Assembly (NCBI GenBank): GCA_934394855.1
Contig: CAKRRH010000004.1
Location: forward strand, 1 to 64,000
Direction of reading: 5' to 3'
From: an uncultured Eubacteriales bacterium
GTDB taxonomy: Bacteria > Bacillota > Clostridia > Oscillospirales > Acutalibacteraceae
DNA: 64,000 bases
Part shown: positions 54,911 through 64,000 of the stretch, piece by piece
Position numbering within the stretch: position 1 is the first letter of the stretch
How the letters are laid out: each line of letters starts with the position of its first letter
The notes under the pieces: generated by a model
Databases searched by the model: none
What the model was told of the DNA's origin: nothing
The model's input: the letters and a program-made list of their open reading frames with translations, nothing else
Program-made: the position numbers and the translations under genes

Positions 54911-55438
54911 ATGAGCATACAAAAAACAGATTCATACCCTTTCAGAGCGCCGAAGAAATATCCCGAAAAGGATCTTCACGGCAGACCGAGGGTAATGCAG
55001 CTGCAATATAACGATTTCAAGCGTTTTCAAAAGTTTTATGTAAATGTTTTCGGCTGGGATATGTTTGAGCTTCCCGAAACCGCAGGCGGCGCAAAAAAGG
55101 GCAGCGATCACCCGACCGTTGTTTGCGCAACGGGACCGAGCTATGAAACATGGGAAGGTCTTAACCCCGGCCACATGAACTGCACTGCCTATTATACTCC
55201 CGACAAGGTTGCACCTCCGACAATGTTCATGGAAATTCACATGGACAGACCGGTTGCAAAAACCGTCGGTGAGCTTGTAAAATACGGCGGCTCATATGAC
55301 AGCGAATTGCCCGAAGAAACAGAAGGCTGGGCGGCCTCGTGCTATGTTAAAGACCCGTCAAGCAACCTGCTTTTCCTTTGGAAATGCCCGCCGTCGAGAA
55401 CATGGGAAGAACCCGAATGCGGCTATGATACAGACTGA
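54911..55438 (+). CDS. VOC-fold protein, triad 2 member A
   Basis: 175 residues. Counterpart of the first genes of the operon, with leader YPFRAPKKYPEKDLHGRPR, then YNDFKRFQKFYVNVFGWDMF, ATGPSYETWEGLNPGHMN and terminal WKCPPSRTWEEPECGYD. The metal-ligand positions are not His/Glu. RBS AAAGGAGG. Together with the next two genes it repeats the VOC, VOC, rubredoxin-VOC order of 44902-46725. Confidence 0.85.
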   Translation: MSIQKTDSYPFRAPKKYPEKDLHGRPRVMQLQYNDFKRFQKFYVNVFGWDMFELPETAGGAKKGSDHPTVVCATGPSYETWEGLNPGHMNCTAYYTPDKVAPPTMFMEIHMDRPVAKTVGELVKYGGSYDSELPEETEGWAASCYVKDPSSNLLFLWKCPPSRTWEEPECGYDTD

Positions 55439-55492
55439 TAGTAAGGTCAGTTAAAAATAAAAACACTACTTAAACGAAAGGAAATGATTATT

Positions 55493-56020
55493 ATGGCGGA
55501 AAAAACAAATACTTATCCGTTCAGAGCACCGAAAAAATATCCTGAAAAGAGTCTGCATGGACGCCCCCGTTTCTTGCTTCTCTCTTACAAGGATTTTAAA
55601 CGCTTTCAAAAGTTTTATGTAAATGTATTCGGTTGGGATATGTTTGAACTTCCCGAAGCGGCAGGCGGTGCAAAAAAAGGAAGCGACAAACCCTCGCTTT
55701 TGATTGCAACAGGCCCGAGCTATGAAACATGGGAAGGTCTCAACCCCGGTCACATGAACGCAATGGCGGCATATTGTGACAGCGAAGAGGTTCCGAAGCC
55801 CACTTTAATGGCAGAAATCCACATGGACAGACCGGTTGCAGATACTGTTAAACAAATGGTAGATTACGGCGCAACCGTAATCGGCGAATTGCCGGAGGAA
55901 TCGGACGGCTGGGTAAGCCAGGCGTTCATCAACGACCCGTCAGGCAACGAATATAAGCTTTGGAAATGCCCACCGTCAAGAACATGGGAAGAACCTGAAG
56001 CAGGTTATGACAAAGACTAA
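55493..56020 (+). CDS. VOC-fold protein, triad 2 member B
   Basis: 175 residues, closest to the preceding gene (YPFRAPKKYPEKSLHGRPR, FQKFYVNVFGWDMFELPEAAGGAKKG, identical SYETWEGLNPGHMN). It diverges mostly in the second half (DTVKQMVDYGATVIGELPEE). The ATG at 55493 aligns with the paralogue; one three codons earlier is too close to GAAAGG. Confidence 0.85.
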   Translation: MAEKTNTYPFRAPKKYPEKSLHGRPRFLLLSYKDFKRFQKFYVNVFGWDMFELPEAAGGAKKGSDKPSLLIATGPSYETWEGLNPGHMNAMAAYCDSEEVPKPTLMAEIHMDRPVADTVKQMVDYGATVIGELPEESDGWVSQAFINDPSGNEYKLWKCPPSRTWEEPEAGYDKD

Positions 56021-56034
56021 GGAGGATCACAGAA

Positions 56035-56715
56035 ATGAAAAAAATATATACTTGTTATGTTTGCGGATTTCCGTTCGCAGTAGATGATGATAAAGTGCCG
56101 GAGCTTTGCCCGTCATGCAACTCGTCAAAGGACAATTATCTTGTTGAGCCGTGGAACGGCAGCATCGAGAAAAGAAGAATTCATGTTGATTTTCCGAAGC
56201 CCGACCCGAACTGGGACAAGATGAACATTTCATATCACCATCCGAAGCAGTTTCCGGCACACACCCGTCACGGCAGAATCAGAAGATTCGTTTTGCCCTA
56301 TGACGATGATAAGCTTGAGCAGACAAGAGCTTTTTATAAGGATTGCATGAACTGGGATATGTTCGACACCGAGCATTCTGACCCGACTCATCCGCTTATC
56401 TATTGTGCAACAGGCCCCGGTAATGCAAATTGGGAGCCGAAGTTCCCGTCGTTCGGCTATGGCTATCTTCGTGCAAGAAGCGACGACGAAACAGGCGCAG
56501 ATCCGAGATATGTTGTTGAAGTTGATAACATTGAGGATACCTTGAAACAGGTAAAAGAATTCGGCGGCGAAGTTTTGAAAGAGCGTTTCACCGTTGAGGG
56601 AAATGATTATGCGGTAATCAAAGACCCCGAGGGCAACGCAATGTATATTTGGGAAACACCGTCTACCGTAACATGGGACGAGCCCGAAAGCCAGAACATT
56701 TCGTTCAGGGACTGA
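56035..56715 (+). CDS. Rubredoxin-VOC fusion protein, triad 2 member C
   Basis: 226 residues, paralogue of the gene at 46051: same MKKIYTC start, rubredoxin-like knuckles Cys7-x2-Cys10-Gly and Cys25-Pro-Ser-Cys28, linker SIEKRRIHVDFP, VOC domain with CATGPGNANWEP, PSFGYGYLRA and IKDPEGNAMYIWE. The second knuckle lacks the Gly-Ala-Pro of its paralogue (reads Asn-Ser-Ser). Last gene of the operon, followed by a terminator. Confidence 0.85.
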   Translation: MKKIYTCYVCGFPFAVDDDKVPELCPSCNSSKDNYLVEPWNGSIEKRRIHVDFPKPDPNWDKMNISYHHPKQFPAHTRHGRIRRFVLPYDDDKLEQTRAFYKDCMNWDMFDTEHSDPTHPLIYCATGPGNANWEPKFPSFGYGYLRARSDDETGADPRYVVEVDNIEDTLKQVKEFGGEVLKERFTVEGNDYAVIKDPEGNAMYIWETPSTVTWDEPESQNISFRD

Positions 56716-56765
56716 TCTAACAGAAAATATTGGTTTTTCCTCCAATAAAACCGATCTTTTAAAAA

Positions 56766-56807
56766 GCAAGAAAGCTTTGCTTTTTGTGTCAGGCAAAGCT
56801 TTCTTGC
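56766..56807 (-). terminator. Perfect 15-bp inverted repeat, minus-strand terminator
   Basis: GCAAGAAAGCTTTGC (56766-56780) and its exact complement (56793-56807); on the minus strand TTTTT follows. It probably ends the M16C peptidase transcript beyond the first hairpin. Confidence 0.7.
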
Positions 56808-56848
56808 AAAACAAATTTGATTATTTCTATTTTTTAAATTCCTGCCAA

Positions 56849-56889
56849 AATATCCCCGTAAGTTTGAATTCTTACGGGGATATTTTTTT
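56849..56889. terminator. Terminator between the VOC operon and the peptidase gene
   Basis: ATATCCCCGTAAG and CTTACGGGGATAT with TTTTTT following on the plus strand: the main terminator of the 14-gene operon. On the minus strand only TTTT follows. Confidence 0.85.
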
Positions 56890-56907
56890 GCTGTGATCAT
56901 CTTTATA

Positions 56908-59811
56908 TTATTTTTTGCCGGCAAATGCGACTGTGTCGGCAAATGCGACAGCGTCGGGATTGCCGACAGCGCAAAGCTTGCCGTTTTCGATATATTTACG
57001 CAGCACTCCGACGAGGTTTTTCAGGTCGTCATTTGTGCTGTCAAGAATCTCACCGCGGATTTTTGCGATCGAATCGGGCTTTGTGCCTTTGAGGAATCTT
57101 GCACAAGCCAAATCGCAGATGCCCGACGGGTCAAGAAGCGGCTCGGTGGTGTTGACCGTTCCGATGATAATGTCGTCAAGCGGCATATTCCGACTCAAAA
57201 AGTCCTCCAGAAAATCGGCAGTTTGGCAAAATGCTTCTTTGCTGTTTTCAAGATTCGGATCACGATATGAATAGCAGAACATATCGCCGTTTGCACGAAT
57301 GCTCATGCCCGTGCCGTAAGCGCCGCCCTGAACTCGAACCGCGTTCCACAAGAAACCGAATGTCATGAGTGACGCGGCAACCGAGCAGCTGCCCTTGAAT
57401 TTATCGCCGATTGCATAAAGGTTGCAGCCGAGAGCCGAAAATCCGACATCTGCCGGAATTTCGATCGAGCAATCATTTTTGTCAAACTTCTCGATCAGTG
57501 CAGCTTCCCCAATCTCATTTACAGGCAGTGCTTCGATCATCTTTTCAATTTCGGAAACATCATCAATGCTCGCGCCGACAAACAAGCGATTTTTAGCAAA
57601 TGCTTTTGAGGTAAGATTTGCGATTTTTTCGCAATTTTCATCATGATTTTTCTTGAAATCCGCCGCATAATCCGAGAACCAGTTGACAAAGCTTTCTCCG
57701 TCGAGCAATTCTTTCATTGCGCCGTATTTTGAAAATGCCGACAATGATTTGGTAATTGCAAAAACGTGACCGCTTCCGATGATAGACTGCTTTAACATAT
57801 AGTCGTTTTGCAAAACGGTTTCGTTAATTCGGTTTGCCTCGTCATATTTGCCGTTCAAAAGAATCTCTTTGATAAGCTCGACCGCTTTTTCAACATTTTC
57901 TTTGAGCATACTTGCCGACACGAGCAAATAGGGCTTGCAGTTTTCAATGTCGCCCGATTTTGCAATCAGCTCGATCTTTGCGCCGAGTCCGCCGAGCGTT
58001 GCTTTGATCATGTTTTGAATTGCGCTTGCCGAATAATTCTCGGTGCGAAGCTCGCCAAAGCAAGCCGTCATGACATTGAGCGTGCGAAGCTCATCAACCG
58101 AGAAGTCGGAAATGTCAAAATAGAGATTCAAATATACGATTCCGTTGGTGTCGGTGTCAATTTTTAAAATATCAACGCCGTTTGCCTTGACAGCCTCGGT
58201 TTTGATCGGTGAAACCTCTCTGGAAATATCTTTTATGTCAAGATGAGGCAGGGTGCTGAGCACCTCCTCGCTGTCGGCACTCTGCTGCCATTGCTGCATT
58301 TTCACAAAGTCGCTGTAAGCCTCATGTTTTTTCTCATCACTCCATGTTGCGGTGATTTTTGAAATTCTCTCCGCCTCTTTTTTAGCGTCCTCGGCGCCCT
58401 TGTTGAGTGACGGAAGAACATAGAGATATGATTTGTCGCTTTTGTCGCAAAGCAATTCGCCGAGCAGCTTTTCAAAATAGTCGCCCTCGACCTTTGCCCG
58501 CAGAGAATCAAAAACCTTGCCGTTATCAATGTGTGTCATCGGGTCGTCGCCATAGAGCCAGCCGCTGAGCGCACGAACCGCAAGCTCAACGCCATAGGGC
58601 TCGTTGATTTCCTTATTTGTGAATGCAAACCGTTCAAGGCTTGCAAGAAGCGCCGATTTATCAAGTCCGTTTTTGAGAATATCTTTAGCGGTGTTCGGCA
58701 AAAACTCTTTGATTTTATCAAAATTATCTTTGCTTGTGTTGTGAACAACAAGCGCGATCATCGGCTGATAGATTCCGTCGCTGATGTCAAGATTGATGTC
58801 CTGACCGAGTCCCTGCTCCAAAAATGCCCGTTTGAGCGGCGCTTCGTTGGAGCCTGTGAGATAATCTGCCAAAACCTTTGCCGCATAGGTCTTTTCGACC
58901 TCGTCATGTTTGCAAAGTATTTTTGCAATCGACAGATGAGCAAGCTCTTCCTCACCCCGGCGTGCTTCGTAATATACTGTTTTTTCGATTGATTTCGGCG
59001 ATTGCTCGACAAAATCAAAATCAGGCGCACGATAGTCATATTTAGATAAATATTCGTCATTGATGAACTTCAGCACCGAGTCAATATTCATCTGACCGTC
59101 AAGGATTATTTTCGAGTTTGTCGGATGATAGAAGCGCTTGTGAGTCGCAATGAACTGTTCATAGGTCAAATCGGGGATATTTTCGGGGTGACCGCCGCTT
59201 ACAAAGCCATAGCAGTTGTCAGGGAAAACAAGTCTGCTTGTTTCGTCTTCAATCAGCCTGTCAACATCGGCATAAACACCCTTCATTTCGCTGAAAACAA
59301 CACCGTTATAATATGGCTCGGCGTTTTCACTGTCAAATTCATAATGCCAGCCCTCTTGCATAAATATTTCGGGGCGCTTGTAGATGATCGGGTTGAAAAC
59401 AGCGTCAAGATATACCGACATCAGGTTAAAAAGATCCTGTTCGTTTCGGCTTGAAACGGGGAACATTGTCTTGTCGCTGAATGTAAACGCATTTAGAAAT
59501 GTTTGCATCGAGCTTTGAAGCATTGACACAAACGGTTCTTTAACGGGATATTTTGTAGAGCCGTTCAAAACGCTGTGCTCCAAAATGTGAAATACACCGG
59601 TGCTGTCTTCGGGCAGTGTTTTAAATGAAATTGAAAATGTTTTGTTTTCGTCCGCTCTGTCAAAATATAAAAGCTCGGCTTTTGTTTTTTGATGAACAAG
59701 CGTATATAAATCCGCATTTTTTGACTTGATAAATTCTTTTTTTACAAGCTCAAATCCAAAGCAAACATCACCGACATTTGCTGATTTAAGCACCATGCTT
59801 TCTTTAGTCAT
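56908..59811 (-). CDS. M16C family zinc metallopeptidase (presequence-protease type)
   Basis: 967 residues, the full length of PreP/Cym1-like insulinase-family peptidases. Inverted zinc motif His75-x2-Glu78-His79 (HILEH), then VKEPFVSMLQSSMQTFLNAFT and the downstream ligand region SEMKGVYADVD. Two tandem M16 halves form a chamber degrading peptides up to about 60 residues. No signal peptide: cytoplasmic peptide clearance. Convergent with the VOC operon. Confidence 0.94.
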   Translation of the reverse strand: MTKESMVLKSANVGDVCFGFELVKKEFIKSKNADLYTLVHQKTKAELLYFDRADENKTFSISFKTLPEDSTGVFHILEHSVLNGSTKYPVKEPFVSMLQSSMQTFLNAFTFSDKTMFPVSSRNEQDLFNLMSVYLDAVFNPIIYKRPEIFMQEGWHYEFDSENAEPYYNGVVFSEMKGVYADVDRLIEDETSRLVFPDNCYGFVSGGHPENIPDLTYEQFIATHKRFYHPTNSKIILDGQMNIDSVLKFINDEYLSKYDYRAPDFDFVEQSPKSIEKTVYYEARRGEEELAHLSIAKILCKHDEVEKTYAAKVLADYLTGSNEAPLKRAFLEQGLGQDINLDISDGIYQPMIALVVHNTSKDNFDKIKEFLPNTAKDILKNGLDKSALLASLERFAFTNKEINEPYGVELAVRALSGWLYGDDPMTHIDNGKVFDSLRAKVEGDYFEKLLGELLCDKSDKSYLYVLPSLNKGAEDAKKEAERISKITATWSDEKKHEAYSDFVKMQQWQQSADSEEVLSTLPHLDIKDISREVSPIKTEAVKANGVDILKIDTDTNGIVYLNLYFDISDFSVDELRTLNVMTACFGELRTENYSASAIQNMIKATLGGLGAKIELIAKSGDIENCKPYLLVSASMLKENVEKAVELIKEILLNGKYDEANRINETVLQNDYMLKQSIIGSGHVFAITKSLSAFSKYGAMKELLDGESFVNWFSDYAADFKKNHDENCEKIANLTSKAFAKNRLFVGASIDDVSEIEKMIEALPVNEIGEAALIEKFDKNDCSIEIPADVGFSALGCNLYAIGDKFKGSCSVAASLMTFGFLWNAVRVQGGAYGTGMSIRANGDMFCYSYRDPNLENSKEAFCQTADFLEDFLSRNMPLDDIIIGTVNTTEPLLDPSGICDLACARFLKGTKPDSIAKIRGEILDSTNDDLKNLVGVLRKYIENGKLCAVGNPDAVAFADTVAFAGKK

Positions 59812-59834
59812 AACCTACCTCGCTTTAAGCTGTT

Positions 59835-61553
59835 TTATAGTGTTTTGCAGAACATCTGATAATATTCATTCGTTTTCATAAGTTCGTCGGGCGTGCCTGC
59901 CGCTTCAACCGTTCCGTCTTTCATAACGATAATGTAGTCGGCGTTGCGTGTTGCGGCAAAGTTGTGGGCAATCATGAGCGTTGTCTTGTTTTTCATCAGA
60001 TTATCCATTGCCCGCGTAACGGCAGCCTCGCTGACAACATCAAGATTGCTTGTGGCTTCGTCCAAAAGCAGATAATCGGAATTGCGTAACATTGCTCTTG
60101 CAATCGAGATGCACTGACCCTGACCGCCCGAGAAGTTTGAACCGCCGAGTCCGACATCTTCGTCAAATCCGTTTGGCTTTGCCATAATGCAGTCATAGCA
60201 ATTTGCCTTTTTCGCAACATCAATCAGCTCTTCGTCGGTGACTTCACGGTCAAGACCATAGGTAATGTTCTCTCTAACCGTTCCGCCAATCAGGGGATTG
60301 CGCTGAAATACAAATGAAAATCTGTCGCGCCACTGCGTTACATTATATTCGTCAATGTTATCTTCGCCAAATTTAATTTCGCCGCTTTTCGGTTCGTAAA
60401 GCCGAGTGATCATCTTGAACAGCGTCGATTTTCCTGCGCCGTTGCCGCCGATTATTGCTGTGACCTTGCCCATCGGGATTTTAACCGAAAGATTCTTCAA
60501 AACATCACGCTCGTCGGAATAGCCGAACGAAACATTGTCAAATTCAATATCCGAGCAGATTTCGGGAACATCTTTTCCGTCCTGCTTTTCGCTCTCGCTG
60601 TCGCTGATTTCCGCAATTTTCTTCATTGTGCCGAATGTTCCGGAAACCGAGCCGATATTCATGAAAAACTGAAGCAGCTGCAATCCGAGAATGCCGGTTA
60701 TCATGTAAAATCCGGTCAAATCACCGATTGTGAGTTCGCCTGTCGGAATGAGTTGACCGCCGATTACAAATACGATCACGATGAACATGATCGAGTAAAT
60801 GCCCGAACAAAGCTGATAACAAGCAACCAACAGCCAGTTTAAAAACTCTGCTTTATACATTTCTTTGAAGGTTTCATCACCCTTTTTTGATTCGACCTTT
60901 TGGGCAACCGCACTTTTGATCAGTCTGAAATTACGAACACGCTCTGCCAAATAGCCAATGCTTCCTGCCATTGTGGTTGTGCTGTAAACGCCGAGTTTGA
61001 AGCTTATTTTGCCATAGACGATGCAAATGACAAATGTCAGAGGAATGATTATCAACGAATAATTTGCGAGCATTACATTTGTGCTGTAAAGGCTGATGAA
61101 TGCCTTAACGGTTGTAACAGCGCAAACGATGAATGAAACTGCGACTGAAAACAGCGATGACGGAGCGGTAGCGTCCGAGGTGATACGGGTAACAAGCTCG
61201 TCGCCGTTATCTTCGTCATAATAGCGTGTCGGAAGACGCATTATCTTCAGCCAAAGCTTAACTCTGACTCTGAGTGTGATCGTTTCTTCCATTTTTCGGG
61301 TGAAATAGTTGCTTAAAATGCTGAGAATGGCGGTGAGCGCCGTAAACCCGATATAGTTGATAAGCATTTTGGCGTTGATTGCGTTTTGGCTTGAATCAAT
61401 GATTCCCGCTGTGAGCGACGCAACATTGAGCTCGCCGAGCATCATTCCGATTGATGAAGCAACGCAAAGTATTATCAAGATCCACGGCAGCTTAACGCCT
61501 TTGAGAATGCTGAAATATTTGGCGCCGTTTTTTGATTGACTGTTTTTTCTCAT
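59835..61553 (-). CDS. ABC exporter half-transporter, second of a pair
   Basis: 572 residues: six-helix exporter membrane domain (about 20-310), then ATPase with Walker A GGNGAGKST, signature FSGGQGQC, Walker B YLLLDEATSNLD and switch His in MIAHNF. Overlaps the upstream partner by 4 bases, so the two make a heterodimer. Substrate unknown: lipid, peptide or drug. It is 24 bases upstream of the M16C gene, so the peptidase may share its transcript. Confidence 0.92.
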   Translation of the reverse strand: MRKNSQSKNGAKYFSILKGVKLPWILIILCVASSIGMMLGELNVASLTAGIIDSSQNAINAKMLINYIGFTALTAILSILSNYFTRKMEETITLRVRVKLWLKIMRLPTRYYDEDNGDELVTRITSDATAPSSLFSVAVSFIVCAVTTVKAFISLYSTNVMLANYSLIIIPLTFVICIVYGKISFKLGVYSTTTMAGSIGYLAERVRNFRLIKSAVAQKVESKKGDETFKEMYKAEFLNWLLVACYQLCSGIYSIMFIVIVFVIGGQLIPTGELTIGDLTGFYMITGILGLQLLQFFMNIGSVSGTFGTMKKIAEISDSESEKQDGKDVPEICSDIEFDNVSFGYSDERDVLKNLSVKIPMGKVTAIIGGNGAGKSTLFKMITRLYEPKSGEIKFGEDNIDEYNVTQWRDRFSFVFQRNPLIGGTVRENITYGLDREVTDEELIDVAKKANCYDCIMAKPNGFDEDVGLGGSNFSGGQGQCISIARAMLRNSDYLLLDEATSNLDVVSEAAVTRAMDNLMKNKTTLMIAHNFAATRNADYIIVMKDGTVEAAGTPDELMKTNEYYQMFCKTL

Positions 61554-63316
61554 TCTTCGGCACCTCCCTCGTTCTCGACCGTTTCTCCTGCGTTTTTGTT
61601 CATGATTCTGTATGTTTCGCAGCTTTGGAGCAATTCCTCATCGGTTCCGTCGCCGACGATTTTGCCGTTTTCCATTACGATTATGCGACTATATCTCTTA
61701 GCAAGGCTCAAATCATGAGTTATGAGGATCTTTGTTTTATCCGCAAAAACGGTGTCCATTGTATCCTGAATTTTCGCCGAAACACGAACATCCAAAGCCG
61801 AGGTCGGCTCATCCATCAAAATAATGTCGCCGCCGCGAAGCACTTCTCTTGTCAAAACAAGACGCTGGCTCTGTCCTCCCGACATTGATGTGCCTCCCGA
61901 CGCAACATCGGTATTAAGCCCGTCGTCGCAAAGTGCGAGATATTCGTTGAATCCCGTTCTTTCAGCGGCTGAATATATCTCTTCGTCGCTGACATCTCTG
62001 TCGATTCCATAGGTCAGCGCCTCTCTCAATGTTCCGCTGAACACTTCCGCACCCTGCTGAACATAGGCGAGGTTCTTTCTGAAATCACTCAAGGATATAT
62101 CTTTTATGTCGGTGTCGCCGATCATGATCCGACCGACATCGGGCGAATAGAACCGCTCAAACAAGCTGACCGAGGTGGTCTTTCCGCTTCCGCAAAGACC
62201 GACGATCGCAACATTAGACCCGCGAGGCACGGTGAACGATATATTTTTCACCGCAGGTTCGTCTGTTTCCGGATATGTAAATGTGATGTTTTCAAATTTG
62301 ATGTCGCCGGTTTTCGGGAACGGCTTTGCGGCGGTGCTGTCTTCTTCGTCATCGCCGTCCATTATCTCAATTATACGCTCAAAGCTTCCGTGCATTCCCT
62401 TGATTCTGATCCAAACATCAAAAATGCTGTCCATTGTCGGGAAAAGGTTTTGTGCAAAGAAGAAAAATGCAATCCACATTGCAAGGTCGATTTGCTGTTT
62501 TTGAAGCAAAATAACCGCAATTACGATTACGATGAATTTTTGCAAAATATCGAGAACCGACGAAGCCGCAGTTGTGATGTTGTCAAGATGAACCAGCTTC
62601 ATGTTGGCTTTGAGCAGCTTGTCGGCAGCCTCCTTGCCTTTTTCGCCCTCATATTCTTCGTTAGTATATGTTTTGATCAGCGGCAGATGATTGATTCTGT
62701 CCGCCAAAAAGCTTGTGAGCAATCCGATTTTGCTATATAACTTTGCGGTGCTTTTTTGAAATTGCTTGCCAAGCAGCAGCGCATATAAATATTTCAGCGG
62801 CAGCATTGCAAGGCATGACAACATCAAAATCCAGTGATATTGATTGATCCTGAACATTGCTGCAATTACATAATATATATCCGGAATAAGATAGATTATG
62901 ATGTTGACAAAACTGTTGACGCTTGTGTTTGCGTCGTTGATGATTGCACTCATGAGATCGGACGGGTCATTTCTGTCGAAATGATCCATCTTCATTCCGA
63001 GCATTTTGTTCCAAACGCTCTTTCTTGTTGCTTTAATGCTCCATGTTTGAGCCTGCGTTTGACCCGCAACGGCAACAAACGACATTATGCTGAGTATTAT
63101 ATAATAAATTATCGCTAAAGTAAGCGAAGAGCCGGACAGCTTTCCGCTTGTAAGACTCGCAGTTAAGTCCGGAAGCTTTAACATCATATCGTTGAGGACA
63201 AGGTTGATTGACAAACCGACGATTATCCAAACCCACGGCAATTTGATATTTTTAATTGTCCTGAAAAACGCCCTCCAGCCTTTTGGCCCCGGCTTTTTTG
63301 GTGTTTGTGTATCCAT
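61550..63316 (-). CDS. ABC exporter half-transporter, first of a pair
   Basis: 588 residues: membrane domain then ATPase with Walker A GLCGSGKTT, signature MSGGQSQR, Walker B IILMDEPTSALD, switch His in ITHDL. Unlike many heterodimeric exporters, both partners look catalytically complete. A short Lys/Pro-rich cytoplasmic N-terminus precedes the first helix. The ATG at 63316 follows AAGGAG. Confidence 0.92.
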   Translation of the reverse strand: MDTQTPKKPGPKGWRAFFRTIKNIKLPWVWIIVGLSINLVLNDMMLKLPDLTASLTSGKLSGSSLTLAIIYYIILSIMSFVAVAGQTQAQTWSIKATRKSVWNKMLGMKMDHFDRNDPSDLMSAIINDANTSVNSFVNIIIYLIPDIYYVIAAMFRINQYHWILMLSCLAMLPLKYLYALLLGKQFQKSTAKLYSKIGLLTSFLADRINHLPLIKTYTNEEYEGEKGKEAADKLLKANMKLVHLDNITTAASSVLDILQKFIVIVIAVILLQKQQIDLAMWIAFFFFAQNLFPTMDSIFDVWIRIKGMHGSFERIIEIMDGDDEEDSTAAKPFPKTGDIKFENITFTYPETDEPAVKNISFTVPRGSNVAIVGLCGSGKTTSVSLFERFYSPDVGRIMIGDTDIKDISLSDFRKNLAYVQQGAEVFSGTLREALTYGIDRDVSDEEIYSAAERTGFNEYLALCDDGLNTDVASGGTSMSGGQSQRLVLTREVLRGGDIILMDEPTSALDVRVSAKIQDTMDTVFADKTKILITHDLSLAKRYSRIIVMENGKIVGDGTDEELLQSCETYRIMNKNAGETVENEGGAEE

Positions 63317-63345
63317 TAAAATACTCCTTAAAAGGAATTATACTG

Positions 63346-63395
63346 TAAAAAAACGGATGCCGCTCCGCCTGTGATTTGGCGTTTGTGGCATCCGT
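63346..63395 (-). terminator. Terminator of the gene at the window edge
   Basis: On the minus strand ACGGATGCC (63387-63395) pairs with GGCATCCGT (63353-63361) and is followed by TTTTTTT. Confidence 0.85.
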
Positions 63396-63406
63396 CAGGC
63401 TTTGGT

Positions 63407-64000
63407 TTATTCGCAAACAGAAATAAGGAAGGTGTCTTCGTTCATTCTTATATATTCGTCGATTGATGTGTCTTTGATTATGTTATAGCCCATATATTTT
63501 TTAAGTTCGTTCTGCATTTCTTTTCCGGTGTATGAAATGCAAATAACTGTGTCTGAAATATGTTTTGGGTTAGCAGACTTTAAGGATTCCGCAATCTTGT
63601 CGGCAGATTCCTTTGACGGGCATTCATAGTAATTAAAGTTTGCGACAACGTTGCCGTCTTTGCCGTAAATTACGCTTGTAAGTGAAGTAACATCGCTTAT
63701 CAAATTCTCATCAACCGCATACTCTGCAGAACCTGCGAGAACGACCTTTTTGTCATATTCGAAGTCAGTCGGGTCGGTGTATCCCGCAAACGGTTTGATT
63801 GCGGCGTTTGACTCTTTTTTGATTTGATAGTCGTTGACAAGCGTGTTTACATAGGAATCAAAATTGATTTCTTCAGCCGAGCTTTCACCCGACGCTTCAG
63901 CGATTTGTTTGATTACTTCGTTAATTGCTTTTTCATCCTGAACCGCTGTCAAAACAGTGTCGTTTTCCTCTGTGAATTTAAGTCCGTAAATGTTTTCCAT
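63407..64000 (-). CDS. Protein of unknown function, probably cut by the window edge
   Basis: The last 197 codons are visible. The frame reaches the window boundary with an ATG exactly at 64000, so the true start may lie outside. The visible part has no membrane segment and repeats a motif order of charged helix, KKVVLAGSAEYAVDEN, YYECPSKESADKIAESL and a C-terminal FLISVCE. It looks like an extracytoplasmic domain of a DUF4358-type lipoprotein whose signal is beyond the edge, but I cannot confirm that. Confidence 0.6.
   Translation of the reverse strand: MENIYGLKFTEENDTVLTAVQDEKAINEVIKQIAEASGESSAEEINFDSYVNTLVNDYQIKKESNAAIKPFAGYTDPTDFEYDKKVVLAGSAEYAVDENLISDVTSLTSVIYGKDGNVVANFNYYECPSKESADKIAESLKSANPKHISDTVICISYTGKEMQNELKKYMGYNIIKDTSIDEYIRMNEDTFLISVCE

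Overview
The window comes from a Clostridia-class Firmicute, most likely of the Ruminococcaceae/Oscillospiraceae type. The evidence is Firmicute gene order around dnaA (rpmH-rnpA-yidD-yidC-jag on one side, dnaN-S4-recF-remB-gyrB-gyrA on the other), spore-formation genes (ylbJ, yqfC, yqfD), a secreted leucine-rich-repeat protein ending in a type I dockerin, and AT-rich intergenic DNA. No rRNA, tRNA, CRISPR array, transposase or phage gene was seen.

Layout. 0-8 kb: rny, dut and a small membrane protein behind a leader with a terminator, a DNA glycosylase, a structured non-coding RNA and the dockerin-LRR protein. 7.5-20.5 kb: ylbJ on the minus strand, then a long plus-strand housekeeping series (yqfC, yqfD, phoH, ybeY, era, a small yqzL-like gene, recO, mutS2, a SEDS gene, tsaE, tsaB, rpiB, a serine hydrolase). 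20.5-25.5 kb: an MBL-fold hydrolase, an AbrB-type regulator, a parS site, parA, parB, serS and an acetyltransferase. 25.7-38.3 kb: the origin region. jag-yidC-yidD-rnpA-rpmH run left and dnaA-dnaN-S4-recF-remB-gyrB-gyrA run right. The dnaA-dnaN gap holds four exact TTATCAACA boxes, and one of them is followed by a C cluster and DnaA-trio-like triplets, so it is the probable unwinding site. 38.3-43.7 kb: a polysaccharide deacetylase, an AraC regulator and rhaB-rhaA-rhaD for L-rhamnose catabolism.

44.1-56.7 kb is the most unusual part. A TetR repressor is divergent from a 14-gene plus-strand operon: two VOC-fold proteins, a rubredoxin-VOC fusion, a CUT2-type sugar ABC transporter (ATPase, permease, lipoprotein, permease), two small paralogous proteins of unknown function, a ROK kinase, a GH1 (6-phospho-)beta-glucosidase, then a second VOC, VOC, rubredoxin-VOC triad. 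My reading is ABC uptake of a glucoside, phosphorylation by the ROK kinase, cleavage by GH1, and handling of the released aglycone by the VOC and rubredoxin-VOC proteins. I know of no described system with this composition. The function is inference; the gene content and the duplicated triad are directly visible.

56.9-64 kb (minus strand): an M16C metallopeptidase, a heterodimeric ABC exporter pair, and a protein of unknown function cut by the window edge.
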